Shown one piece after another: positions 12,107-23,130 of a stretch of 64,000 nucleotides of DNA (its first letter is position 1; every line of letters starts with the position of its first letter). Below the pieces are notes generated by a model. That model was not told the origin of the DNA, searched no databases, and saw only the letters and a list, made by a program, of their open reading frames with translations. Source of the stretch: Hevea brasiliensis (lineage: Eukaryota > Streptophyta > Magnoliopsida > Malpighiales > Euphorbiaceae); the NCBI RefSeq assembly GCF_030052815.1, contig NC_079499.1:69889760-69953759 (forward strand). The letters are read 5' to 3'. Made by a program: the position numbers and the translations under genes.

Positions 12107-13460
12107 AGGGAAGTCGAATTTGCTATTGAGACAACTGCCTGCACACCCATTTCCATTGCTCCTTATAGGATGGCACCCATTGAATTGAGGAGTTGAAAAC
12201 TTCGGTTGCAAGAGTTGCTTGATAAGGGGTTCATATGCCCCATGTGTCACCATGGCGAGCTCAAGGTCTTGTTTGTGAAAAAGAAGGATGGGACTTTGAG
12301 GCTTTGTATTGATTACGTGAGCGCTTGAATAAAGTGACTGTGAAGAACAAATATCCGTTGCCTAGAATTGATGATCTGTTTGATCAGTTGAAGGGAGCAG
12401 GAGTATTTTCTAAAATTGATCTCAGATCAGGGTATCATCAGTTGAGGGTGAAGGATGTAGATGTGCCCAAGACTGCATTCAGGACCCGGTATGGGCATTA
12501 TGAGTTTCTGGTGATGCCCTTTGGCTTAACAAATGCACCAGCGGCATTCATGGACCTTATGAACCGTATCTTCCATCCATACCTAGATCGGTTCGTAGTG
12601 GTCTTTATTGATGATATTCTGGTGTATTCCAAGACCAGGGAAGAACATGATGAGCATTTGAGGATTGTTCTACAAACCCTAAGAGAAAATGAACTGTATG
12701 CTAAGTTGTCCAAGTGTGACTTCTGGTTAAATGAGATTGCATTCCTTGTACACATAGTGTCAGCCGATGGGATTAGGGTGGATCCCAAGAAAATAGAAGC
12801 AGTGATGGAATGGAAGCCTCCCAGAAATACAACTGAGGTCAGAAGCTTCTTGGGGCTAGCTGGGTATTACAGAAGATTTGTGAAGGGATTTTCTTTAATA
12901 GTTGCTCCAATGACCAAGTTGTTACACAAGAATGTCAGATTTGACTGGAATGACAAGTGTCAGACCAGTTTTGAGAAGTTGAAGGCTATGTTGACAGAGG
13001 CACCAGTGTTAACACAGCCAGTGTCAGGAAAGGACTTCGTGGTCTATAGTGATGCTTCTCATAATGGGTTAGGGTGTGTATTGATGCAAGAGGGGAAGGT
13101 GGTCGCTTATGCTTCCAGACAGCTAAGGCCACATGAACAGAACTACCCTACCCATGATCTAGAGCTTGCAGCAATTATCTTCGCACTGAAGATATGGAGG
13201 CATTACTTGTATGGTGAAAAGTGTTACATTTACACGGACCACAAGAGTCCAAATACTTGCCAACTCAGAGGGAGCTCAATCTTAGAGAGAGGCGATGGAT
13301 TGAGTTCCTGAAGGATTATGATTGTGTGATTGACTACCATCGTGGGAAGGCAAATGTAGTTCTTGATGCTTTGGCGAGAAAGTCCATCACGACTTTGAGA
13401 TCATTGAATGCCCGTCTATCTTTGATTCGAGATGGAGCTATTTTGGTGAGTTGCAAGTGA
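12107..13460 (+). pseudogene. Element B reverse transcriptase and RNase H (frameshifted)
   Basis: The first part of RT (12107-12324) is broken by several frame changes, but [18 protein letters not shown] is recognisable. From 12325 a long open frame carries [41 protein letters not shown], catalytic FIDDILVYS, then the RNase H start [11 protein letters not shown] and [20 protein letters not shown] frameshift at about 13245 within TDHKS moves RNase H into the next frame ([15 protein letters not shown], ending near NVVLDALARKS). Confidence 0.9.
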
Positions 13461-13661
13461 GGCCAAACACACTCTGGCAGATTTTAGATGGGCAAAAAGT
13501 AGATGAAAAGTTCACGGCTATTATGAGCAAAATCCCGGAGGAAAAGCAATCGACCATGAGGTGAAAGCGGATGGGTGTACGTATTACAAAGGAAGACGTG
13601 TGTACGGATAATGGGGAATTGAAGGCGATATTCTAAAAGAGGCACACACGGTGTATATGCT
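13461..13661 (+). other. Degraded spacer between RNase H and integrase of B
   Basis: Intact relatives encode the integrase zinc HH half here. Only scattered matches remain, with several frame changes, so the N-terminal zinc domain of integrase is partly lost. Confidence 0.6.
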
Positions 13662-14915
13662 ATGCACCGGGAAGTACAAAGATGTATCATGATCCAAGCT
13701 TGGTATTGGTGGCCTGGTATGAAGAAGGACATAGCTGACTATGTGACTAAATGCTTGACATGTCAGCAAGTCAAGGCAGAACATCAAGTTCCATCAGGTT
13801 TGCTACAGCCTATACGCATACCTGAATGGAAATGGGATCGGGTCACCATGGATTTTGTAAGTGGTCTACCTCTCACCCGGAAGAAACATGATGCAGCATG
13901 GGTAATAGTGGATAGATTGACCAAGTCAGCACACTTTACGCGATTAGGGTCGACTACTCCGGAGAAGTTAACAGAATTGTATATCAGTGAGATAGTTAGA
14001 CTGCATGGAATTCCACTTTCCATCATATCTGATCGAGACCCAAGGTTCACATCGAGATTTTGGAAGAAGTTGCATGAGTCCTTGGGTACACAACTCCACT
14101 TCAGCACAGCTTTCCATCCTCAGACGGATGGGCAATCAGAAAGAGTAATCCAGGTCCTTGAGGATATGCTGAGGAGTTGTGTCATTGAGTTTGAGGGAAG
14201 TTGGGATAGATACCTCCCACTGGCAGAATTTGCATACAACAATAGCTACCAAGCTAGCATCCAAATGGCCCCATATGAAGCACTGTATGGTAGAAAATGT
14301 AGAACTCCAGTGTGCTGGACTGAATTGGGCGAAGACAAATTGGTAGGGCCAGACCTGGTGAAACAGACTGAGGAGAAAGTGAAACTAATCAAAGCAAATC
14401 TGAAGGTTGCCTCAGACAGACAGAAATCTTATGCTGACCTGAAAAGAAAAGAAATAGAATATGTGGTTGGCAACAAAGTGTTCCTCAAGGTGTCACCATG
14501 GAAGAAAGTATTGAGGTTTAGAAGGAAAGGTAAGTTAAGCCCTATGTTCATTGGCCCATATGAAGTCATTGAACGTGTGGGTCCAGTGGCCTATAGGCTA
14601 GCTTTACCGCCAGAGATGGACAAGATCCACAATGTATTTCACGTATCCATGCTCAGAAGATACCGCTCAGATCCTTCACATGTCATCTCCAGGGAAGAAA
14701 TTGAAATACAACCGGATTTGACATATGAAGAAGAACCTCTACGGATCCTGGCTCGGGAAGTAAAAGAATTGAGGAACAAACAGATTCCACTGGTGAAAGT
14801 GCTTTGGAGGCACCAAAACACCGAGGAGGCAACTTGGGAAAGTGAAGAGACGATGAGGCAACAATTCCCTCAACTGTTTGCATCAGGTAAATTTCGAGGA
14901 CGAAATTTAAATTAG
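13662..14915 (+). pseudogene. Element B integrase with chromodomain (long open frame, 5' end damaged)
   Basis: A 417-codon open frame starts in the CC half of the zinc domain ([11 protein letters not shown]). It keeps all three catalytic residues: D in MDFVSGLP, D in SDRDPRFTS, and E in TDGQSERVIQVLEDM. The C-terminal GPYEVIERVGPVAYRL block and an uninterrupted chromodomain (about residues 360-410, EEPLRILAREVKELRNKQ to EATWESEE) follow. Only the first part of the zinc domain is missing. The Met at 13662 is an accident of the damaged upstream frame, not a native start. It ends 12 bases before the LTR. Confidence 0.9.
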
Positions 14916-14926
14916 AGGGGAAGAGT
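14912..14926 (+). other. Polypurine tract of element B
   Basis: TAGAGGGGAAGAGT directly precedes the LTR start TGTAACACC. It is the plus-strand priming site. Confidence 0.85.
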
Positions 14927-17406
14927 TGTAACACCCTCCCGGTAGCAACTCCGTACATTCTACTGTTTCGGTGACCGGTGTCGGTCCAGACAGCTAGAAC
15001 GTACGGAAAAATATTTAAACTAAAGTGAGGAATGATAATTAACTCAAATATTAATAAGAAAAATTTAGTAAAAATTTTAGAAATAAAATACAACCGAGTT
15101 AAACGAGCCGGTGCCCTAGCGATGGGTAACCCAGAGGGAAGTTGCGGTTCTAGCAACTAGGAGCCCTAGACCCAGGGGAAAAATTATAAAATAATTTTTG
15201 GGACTCCAGAGAAGGGTTATTGAGGTTCCCATGGCATTAGAATGCCAAGAAAATACCTAGAAAAATTTTTCAATCGGTACAGATAATTTTGACCCGTTAA
15301 GCCAAACGGAGGGCATTTTGGTCATTTCACCTTCAGAGGTGATTTTTGGCCGACTTGTCCAGTTGAGTAAATAATTATTATGACATAAAATATGAATTAA
15401 TGTTGATGAAAAACTAATTTAAAGTTAGTAGAAAAGAAAAGAAAAGAAATTGAATGAAAACTTGAATTATGACATCATAATGATGTCATCAAAAAGGCCT
15501 CCACCAATCACACTTTAACAAGCACTCTTAAACCACTTAAAAAGGAAAGAAATGAGTTAAAAATTAAACAAATTTTCTGCTCTTCTTCTCCAAATTTCGC
15601 AGCCCTCTCCCTCACCTCTCTCAACCTCCATGAAAGCCTCCTTGTAAGCTTGATTTCTCCCTTCATCCCACCATAAAACCCCATCTTCCTTTCACAAAAA
15701 TTGGTCATCACAATTTGTGCAATACTTGGGCAACAAAAAGAAGTGAAAATAAAGAAGTTTTTTTCAAGCTTGGATTGGCATACAATAAGGTTAGTGCACA
15801 TATATACTTAAATCTCCTTTATTCCATGTTAAAGCCTTAAAGTGAGTAAGAATTTGTAACTTAAATGAATGAAATTTATGTTTATGCATGCCTTGAATTT
15901 CGGTAGCCCTAAGGAAGGAACAATGATGGAATGTTTTTGATGGTTTTAATGGACTTAGAATGAATTGGAGATTATGTTTAAGCTATATATCTACATAGAT
16001 AATGAATTAGTATGCTTAACTAAGGTGTATGGGTAAATTGAAATGGAAACTAGGGTTTTGAGGGTGAAAATGTGGACTTGGCTTATAAAATTGTTAAAGG
16101 ACATTCTAATGGTCAATTAGTGACCATTTGAGGAAATTTAACCATAATTTGGACTGAAAATTAGCATGGCAAAGTGAATGACTATGCTGCCTAGGGACAG
16201 CAGCAATGGTGACTGAGATTCCAGTCCAATTAGACAGCCATAACTTTGGCTGTGTTGGTCCAATTGGTGTTTGGCCAATTGGACATGAAACTAGGCTTAT
16301 AATGGCACATTTTTGCTGAAGAAACCATGCCCAAAAGACCAAAGCAAGAGGACCAAAAGTTGGCCCCAATCCGGATACCCTGCAACTGATTCTGCAGAAT
16401 GACCAAATGAACAGTAACTGTTCATTTGGCCATAACTCACTGTAGATTTGGTCAATTGACCTGAAATTTTTACAGCAACAAGTTAAGACATAGAAAAACA
16501 ACTTTCATGAAGAAACCTACCCCAAATTATGTCCAGAACCTAACCCAAATGGCAGTCACAGTCACTGTTCATGTTACTGTAGATTTGGTAACTCTGCAGT
16601 TTTGGCAATCCGGCCAGCTGTGGTTTTTGGACCATATCTGGAGCTACAAAACTCCAAATGGAGTGATTCAAAAAAGGAAATTCAACTAGACAAAATAAGG
16701 AACAACTTTCATGTTTACCATTTCCTCAAATTCCCACTGCAACAGTGCTCAATAAAACAGTAAAGTCAGGCTTCAAAATCTGAAAATTCTGCTTCCCTTG
16801 GTTTAAACTTTGAAATGGTATAAATGCTTAATGCCAACAAGTTTTGAATGCCAAATGTGGTATGTTGGGAGTGCCAAAGTCAATGTACATATTTTCTATC
16901 CAAAAGTCAACATTTTTGTTGACCAATGAGGTGAATAGTAACACCAAAACTTGAAATTCACAAATTGAAGAATTTAAAAGTTTCAAATGCCCTAGTATAC
17001 CTAACAAGATTGGTTTGGATAGTTTGGCATGCCAATAGGGTTCAGTTAGCAGTACTGCACATGGCAATATGCCATTCCGTGATTTTATGGCTTTTAGCCA
17101 TTCTGACCTTGCATTGAGATTTGGCCTTGTGCCTGATGTATTCTGACTTGTTAGTCATTACATTTGCACAGGAGATGCATATGTGACCGATGGTGTGACG
17201 GCGAGTACTAGGTACCCAATGCGGTTTACCCGTTATCGATCAGTCATCTAGTGTAGGTTACTTGGGCAACCAAATGAATGAAAGTGAACAAAGTTAATGA
17301 AATGATGGATATACCAATACCAAACAAACAAATCATACACATTCTATACATATTTATTTTCTGCTATTTTCTTTTATTATATTATTGCACCACTAAGCAT
17401 TATTGC
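14927..17406 (+). repeat. 3' LTR of element B, left part
   Basis: It starts TGTAACACCCTCCCGG after the purine tract and continues to the insertion point of element C. The last five bases (ATTGC, 17402-17406) are the target duplication of C. Middle sections resemble the inner LTR repeats of D, F, G, H and L (GACCAAATGAACAGTAACTG type words). No gene is seen. Confidence 0.92.
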
Positions 17407-19022
17407 TGATGCGTCCCAACCGCAAGTGCACGGGTCGTACAAGTAGTATAGAAAAATATCGATCCCACGAGGAGTTGTGTTAATGATTGAATTTTTGATA
17501 TAAAAGTTGACTAAATTGAAGTATTTATGAAATTAAAATAATGAATTAATGGGTAATGGAGTATGAAATCTAAATGTGCAAAATTAATATTCTATTCAAC
17601 AATGTATTAATTAAACTAAAATTGCATCAAATTGAAATAAGCAAGTTCAAATATGGCAATATTTAAAATGGCAAATGATTAAATTCGATTAGAAATTAAC
17701 AATGGTAAAAAGGTGATTCCGGAGTTCGGGATTTCATATTCGAGCTATTTTGGGATTTTAAATTGGTTGTCCAATCTTATGAAACTTATGAGTTTTAAGG
17801 AGATTAATTCTTAAATCCTTTGAATTCCCTTTCGAGTGAGACAAAGAGTGCCTTAATCAAACTAATCCTACTTTCGTGGACTTAGAGTTAATTAAGATTT
17901 ATTAATTTCTTTAATTAATCTGTGAATCCTTTTAATCCTTAGCCTATTTCTAGGTCTAAGTTAATTAAGTCCAATTTCCTGATTATCTATCACAAGGCCT
18001 TCTCCTTTCGGTGCTTCAACCATGGATTAAGAACATTACTCAATGGGATCCTACACTAAGCATGTCATTAAGCATACAAGAAATGAATAAAACTCATTAA
18101 GACCACAAAATATGGATTACCCAATCAAAATCCACAAAATATCTCAAATATTACAACCCTTACTCCAGAATCAAAAGTAAACTACTCACTATCCATAATG
18201 CTTACAAGATATGATGAGTTTAAATGGAAATAAAGCTTTAATCTAAGCTAAGAAGTAAGAAATTAAACACTAGAAATGTAGAAAAATGTAAGGGAAGAAA
18301 GAAATCTGCAAATCTTGGTTGAGAATGGTGTGGAAGGTGAAAGTGACTCCTCAAATTCTGCCTCTCTTCTCCTTTCCTTTTCTGCTCCTTTTCTCCCTCT
18401 CTAAAATGAGAAAATGGGACTATTTATAGCATTTTTCTGACATGGAGCCCTAAAATAGTATGTTCTAGGAGGAATTGATTGAGGGAATCTTCTGCCAGCT
18501 CATTAATGAACTCTGTATGGGACTGCATAAGTGGACTGCATAAGTTATGCGATCCCTTATGCGATTTTCAGCTGGTTCTCGAGTCACTTATGCGAAACTA
18601 CATGACTTGGTGCATAGGTTATGCACAATTCCGTGAAGGTGCATAAGGGAGGCGAGAATGTGCATAAGCTATCTTTGTCTCCTCATGCACATTTAATTTG
18701 GTTCTGGAACGATGATCTTTCTCCTTATGCAGATCTGCATAGCTTATGCGCAAGTTATGCACAATTTGGTCAATGCATATTTCAGCTTGAAAACTTGTTT
18801 TTGACATCTTTGGTCAGAAGACACTCCTCAATGGCAAAATTCTCTTCATCCTTCAAAAACACCATTTTTCCTACAAAACAAAGTAAAAATTACAAATTAA
18901 TCCAAAATTGACAATTATGGAAAACTAACTAAATAACTAATGAAATTAGCTAAAAGTGACTAATAATCAAATAAAATAGCTATGAAATTAAACCTAAATG
19001 ATTATGCAAAATGTATGCATCA
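17407..19022 (-). repeat. 3' LTR of element C (1616 bp)
   Basis: It is nearly identical to 30512-32124. It contains several GCATAA / TTATGC words in inverted pairs (about 18525-18770) that recur in the internal repeat array. No gene is seen; short open frames here are chance. Confidence 0.95.
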
Positions 19023-19040
19023 AATACCCCCAAACTCAAG
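19023..19040 (-). other. Polypurine tract of element C
   Basis: On the minus strand GAGTTTGGGGGTATT abuts the 3' LTR start TGATGC. This is the usual form for Athila-type elements. Confidence 0.8.
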
Positions 19041-19832
19041 CTTTTGCTTGTCCTCAAGCAAACTTTAAAATGAAATGCAAAAATTTTTAGGGTGCCTTAT
19101 CCAAAGAACTATGAAAATCACCTATTAAAGTAACTTAACACACCTTCACCATACCAAAGAATCCATATACCCATCCTTCAAAATGCAAAGAATCTAATGC
19201 TTATCCAAGCTTTCACCGCTTAGCCATCAAGTCAATTATCATTCAAAATCCCCAAACCAACAAATCAAAAGAGATAGTCATGCTCAAAAAGAATTCTAGG
19301 ACAATTGATAACCAAAGTATCTCAACATGGAATGATAGAATTGAATGAATAGATGAATAGTTTTCCAATCCCATAGGCAAATTCCCTACTCCTATCTCCA
19401 CTAATGTAGCAAGTACTATCAAGAGATCAAAGGTCTTTTTAGGGATGTAATGCGGCCATGGGGTTTAAAATGAGGCTAAGAAGAAAAATGGGTAAAAAGG
19501 GTTCAAAGCATGAGAATATTTTCAATTTTGACAACATAAGGTACACTTTATTAAATCTTTTTCTCTTTTTTTTTTTTAATATAGGAGAAAGAAATACACA
19601 ATGAGGATTGTCAAGTGCTAGCATATTTTACAAGACACATAAAATGGAGGGACATTTTGATACTTTAGACTTGTATTTTGCATTTTCTTTTGATGCTTGT
19701 CCCTAGAATTTGCCACCCCTAAACTCATTTCTTTTAATACTTTGGGTGGATTTCTTTCATTTTGAATGGCAATAGTGAAAAGCACATATACTAGCACTTT
19801 TTACAAGATGACAAACATTTCTTCTCCCTTTT

Positions 19833-19892
<60 letters not shown>

Positions 19893-20856
19893 GAAAGTGT
19901 ACCTAACATTCAATATTATTCTCATGAAAAGGGTTGGAGTGTTTGGTTCATTGGCTAGGTAGCAATAAGGATTTCAAGAAAAATTAGGGATAAAAAGGCT
20001 CAAAAGGGGTTTTCGAAGGTTAATTTTAATTAGGAAAAAAAGGCCAAAGGTTTAAAATGAGAGGGTTTAAATCAAAGAATGCCTAATCATTTCTCTTTTC
20101 AAGTATAAGCTGGTATTTCGCCTTGAAAGGTTTAGAAAATTTGTTCTAGGATTGGTGAGACATCATTTGACTACCTTATATTCAATAACTCCCTCTAAAC
20201 ACTTCCATCTCCAAATGACTAGTTGGGTGGCTTTTTGGCTAAGAAGATATAGGCAAGGGATAACACTTTAAAACTTTGCACCTTTTAGGAAACTTTCAAT
20301 CCACAAACCCAACTAAAGGTAAGTCAAATCACTCTCATAGGCACATTTTCAATACTCAAGGGATTTGGCAAAAGATTTTAATGCATGATGCATCATTCCT
20401 AAAATGAGTAATGCATTAACTAAATGGGGGGAGTCTATTTGTATGCAATGTGTACAATTTCTAAGTGATGTATAATGTGTGTGTAAATGTATTATGTATA
20501 TGTATGTGTGGAAATGTATGTAAAATATTTACAATATACGTAAATGAAATAGGATGAGATGTTCCTATACTCAAAATGTGAAAAATGAAGCTAAAAATCA
20601 AAATGTGCACCCCCAAACTCAAAATTTGACATTGTCCTCAATGGCTCAAGCAGCAGATAACCAAAACTCAAAGCAAATAATATTGACCAGGAATTGTAAA
20701 AATTAAGAGCAAAAAGAAAGAGTTACCTGGTATGAGAATTCAAGATAAAGGGATGCATAAGAAGCTGCACAGGTTGTGCAGAGTTAAGAGCTTTCCAGAA
20801 CATGTGCATAGGTAAGGTGCATAAGCTATGCGGTGCTGCATAAGAGGCAATATATG
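19041..20856 (-). other. Element C 3' non-coding region
   Basis: It lies between the env-position ORF and the 3' LTR. It is AT-rich with no credible ORF and holds the TA microsatellite at 19836-19889. Long non-coding stretches here are usual in Athila-type elements. Confidence 0.7.
19836..19889. repeat. (TA)n microsatellite, about 27 units
   Basis: An unbroken TA run of about 54 bases lies inside the non-coding 3' region of element C. Its length is probably variable and hard to assemble. Confidence 0.95.
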
Positions 20857-21018
20857 TTGCATAGGCTATGCAGGATAGTGGCATAAGGGGAATACAACCT
20901 GTGCAGTTCTGCAAAAGTAGCAGAAAGAGTTGCATAGGCTATGCAGGACAGTGGCATAAGGGGAATACAACCTGTGCAGTTCTGCAGAAGTAGCAGAAAG
21001 AGTTGCATAGGCTATGCA
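20857..21018. repeat. 73-bp tandem repeat, two full copies and a partial third
   Basis: Copies start at 20857, 20930 and 21003 with TTGCATAGGCTATGCA, an inverted repeat. The two full copies differ at only a few bases. The period equals that of the larger array at 23131-24075, and the strand-reversed copy shares words such as TTCCCCTTATGC with it. Confidence 0.9.
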
Positions 21019-21337
21019 AAAGTTCTGCATGAGGAAATTCATAGCTGTGCAGTGTATACAAAAGCTGCTGCATGGGAATTGGCAAGGGGAAATGTACAAC
21101 CAGCAGTAAAAGTATTGAAATATAGACAGAGTATGGGCAAATATGTACAAAAGGGCAATAAGTGCAATGAAAATCAAAGAAGACTAATGTAATAGTTATC
21201 CAATAAAACTTCAAGAAAAACAGAATTTAAAACAAACTAATTCAGAACTAACAAACATAATCCAAAACAAATTATAAATGTTTGAACATATTTACAAAGG
21301 AAAAGTCCTACAAGTTGGAACAAAAGTAAAACAAACA

Positions 21338-22921
21338 CTAATCTAGTTCTATTGTCTTGCCCTTGTCCAAGGATGTTGCTAAGGGGCTGGTGGCTGCTGC
21401 CGGCTGTCGAAAAGATGGTGCTGGAGGAGGTGATGGAGGTGGGGGTGGCATGCCCAAAAAGATCATGAGTTGCTTCACCATCTCCTTCAGTTCTTTCTGT
21501 TTGTCCCTGGTTTCCATGACAAGGTCAAATAGTTGATCATGACGATCCTTGAGTGTATCAAGACCAGTGTCAAGCTTCCTATCCACAAAGAATATATCAT
21601 CACTAAGCCTTTCAAGATAGGTGAATAAGGCTTTAGTGTTGAATGTAGGAGGTGCTGTGGATGAGGAAGGTTCATTGTATAGGAGGTATGGGTGAGCAGG
21701 TAGCTGGAATGTCCCGAGCGGTGAGGGTGGGGTAGGTGTAGTAGGGTGCTGTGGCACTGATGTGAAAGGTTGGGTTTCTGGTTGTGCAATAGGCTCAGTT
21801 TCTGCTGCAGGGTGGACAGTATCAAAACATGACAAATTGAACCCTGTTTTGGTTAAGTGTGCAGTATCAAAATATGAAGTGTCCTCAAGTGCTGGTATTG
21901 AGTGCTCTGCAGGATTAAAACCAAAATGCTTGGCTATGACAGTGATGAGCCCACCCAAAACAATGTCACCTATGGATTTGGTGGCAATATGCAGCACATG
22001 TTCACAAAAGAAATAACCAGGAGATACCTTAACTTTGTGAAATGCACAACATAACATAAATAGTTCAGATTTTCCCACAGCACCAGAACTAGTCCCTCTG
22101 CCCAATATGGTGCTAGCCATCAGCCTATGAATAAACCTAAGTGCAGGGTCAAGTATTTGGGATGTTTTTGATCTTCCAGCAGAGAAAGTTTGAGGTTGGT
22201 TTGTTATGATTCTCCAAAATTGGGCAGCATTCCAAATGCCCTTGTTGGCTACCTCTACTCCAGTATGTGGTACTCTAAATAACCCATCAATAGCAAAACC
22301 AAAAATGCTATTAAATTGGTCCAATGACAGTTCTCTATTTTGCCCCAAGCATCTAAATTTCATAATTGGTTTATGGTCTACATCATGTAAGTTGAGGGTA
22401 GCAGAGAATGAAGAAATAAACTCCAAAACTAGAATTAGATAAACTATCTCTTGCTTATGCACAAATTCAGTCCAACCCATGCCATCAAGATATGCAACTA
22501 CATTGTCAAATAAACCAAGAGATTGTAAAGCATCAGCAGATATATACCTAGTGGGTTGTACCTTCCTATCCTTAAGTCGCTTAAAAGCTGCTTTTTGAAT
22601 CGTATCAGGGAGAGGCCAGGGTAGCTTTGATACAAATGAGGTTGCCGAAATTGTCTTTTTGCTGGAAGAGGGTGTAGAGGCTGGAGCTTTTGGCTTTTTG
22701 GGAGGCGGTTCCGACAATGGGGTGGGTGGGTCTTTGCGTTTGGACAGAGGAGGGGCAGAGGACATGGGTCGCACAGATTTGGACCAAATTTTGCGTTTGT
22801 GTGTGGTTGGGGGAGGTGGTGGGGGTGTCGCTTGTGGAGGAGAATTGGAAGTGGGGGGTATCGATGACAATGGAGAGACTTCGAGAGGAGAGGCTGGACG
22901 GGAGTGGGGAGGTGACTCCAT
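21338..22921 (-). CDS. Athila-type env-position ORF (527 aa), uninterrupted
   Basis: The ORF is downstream of pol, where Athila elements carry their extra gene. The first 95 residues are proline- and serine-rich with basic clusters. The core (about 95-360) contains WPLPDTIQKAAFKRLKDR, YISADALQSLGLFD, the RCLGQNRELSLDQFN block and GLITVIAKHFGFNP. This resembles the plant family annotated as ATHILA ORF-1 / putative plant transposon protein. Residues about 430-485 look like a coiled coil, followed by a proline run. I see no clear signal peptide or classical membrane anchor, so a true envelope function is not supported. It has no stops although gag-pol in the same element is broken. Function unknown. 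Confidence 0.85.
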   Translation of the reverse strand: MESPPHSRPASPLEVSPLSSIPPTSNSPPQATPPPPPPTTHKRKIWSKSVRPMSSAPPLSKRKDPPTPLSEPPPKKPKAPASTPSSSKKTISATSFVSKLPWPLPDTIQKAAFKRLKDRKVQPTRYISADALQSLGLFDNVVAYLDGMGWTEFVHKQEIVYLILVLEFISSFSATLNLHDVDHKPIMKFRCLGQNRELSLDQFNSIFGFAIDGLFRVPHTGVEVANKGIWNAAQFWRIITNQPQTFSAGRSKTSQILDPALRFIHRLMASTILGRGTSSGAVGKSELFMLCCAFHKVKVSPGYFFCEHVLHIATKSIGDIVLGGLITVIAKHFGFNPAEHSIPALEDTSYFDTAHLTKTGFNLSCFDTVHPAAETEPIAQPETQPFTSVPQHPTTPTPPSPLGTFQLPAHPYLLYNEPSSSTAPPTFNTKALFTYLERLSDDIFFVDRKLDTGLDTLKDRHDQLFDLVMETRDKQKELKEMVKQLMIFLGMPPPPPSPPPAPSFRQPAAATSPLATSLDKGKTIELD

Positions 22922-23130
22922 TACGGATGAAGAAGATGGAAAAGATAATGGGGAAAGAAGAAAATCGAAGAAGAGTGAGAATTAGGGCAAATGTAGTGAG
23001 AATCGAAATGGAGGAGAAGGTGTGAGAAGGAGTTATGCCGGAATGAGGATTGTGAGAGAGGAGGGGAAGTGAACAGGGTTTATCGGGTTGAAGGTGGGAA
23101 AGAAAAAGGAAAAAATTTTGATTTAAATGA
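22922..23130 (-). other. Leader upstream of the env-position ORF
   Basis: This short non-coding piece lies between the 73-bp array and the ORF start. The plus-strand open frames here (22659-23025) are mirror images of the proline-rich ORF start. Expression of the ORF presumably needs splicing or an internal promoter; neither signal is clear to me. Confidence 0.5.

Noticed and set aside
20723..21214. Cluster of overlapping minus-strand ORFs with repeated Cys/Leu-rich peptides
   Set aside because: They are produced by the 73-bp tandem repeat and its surroundings. There is no conserved start or domain.
22659..23025. Two plus-strand ORFs rich in Gly and Glu
   Set aside because: They are the reverse of the proline- and serine-rich start of the env-position ORF on the minus strand.
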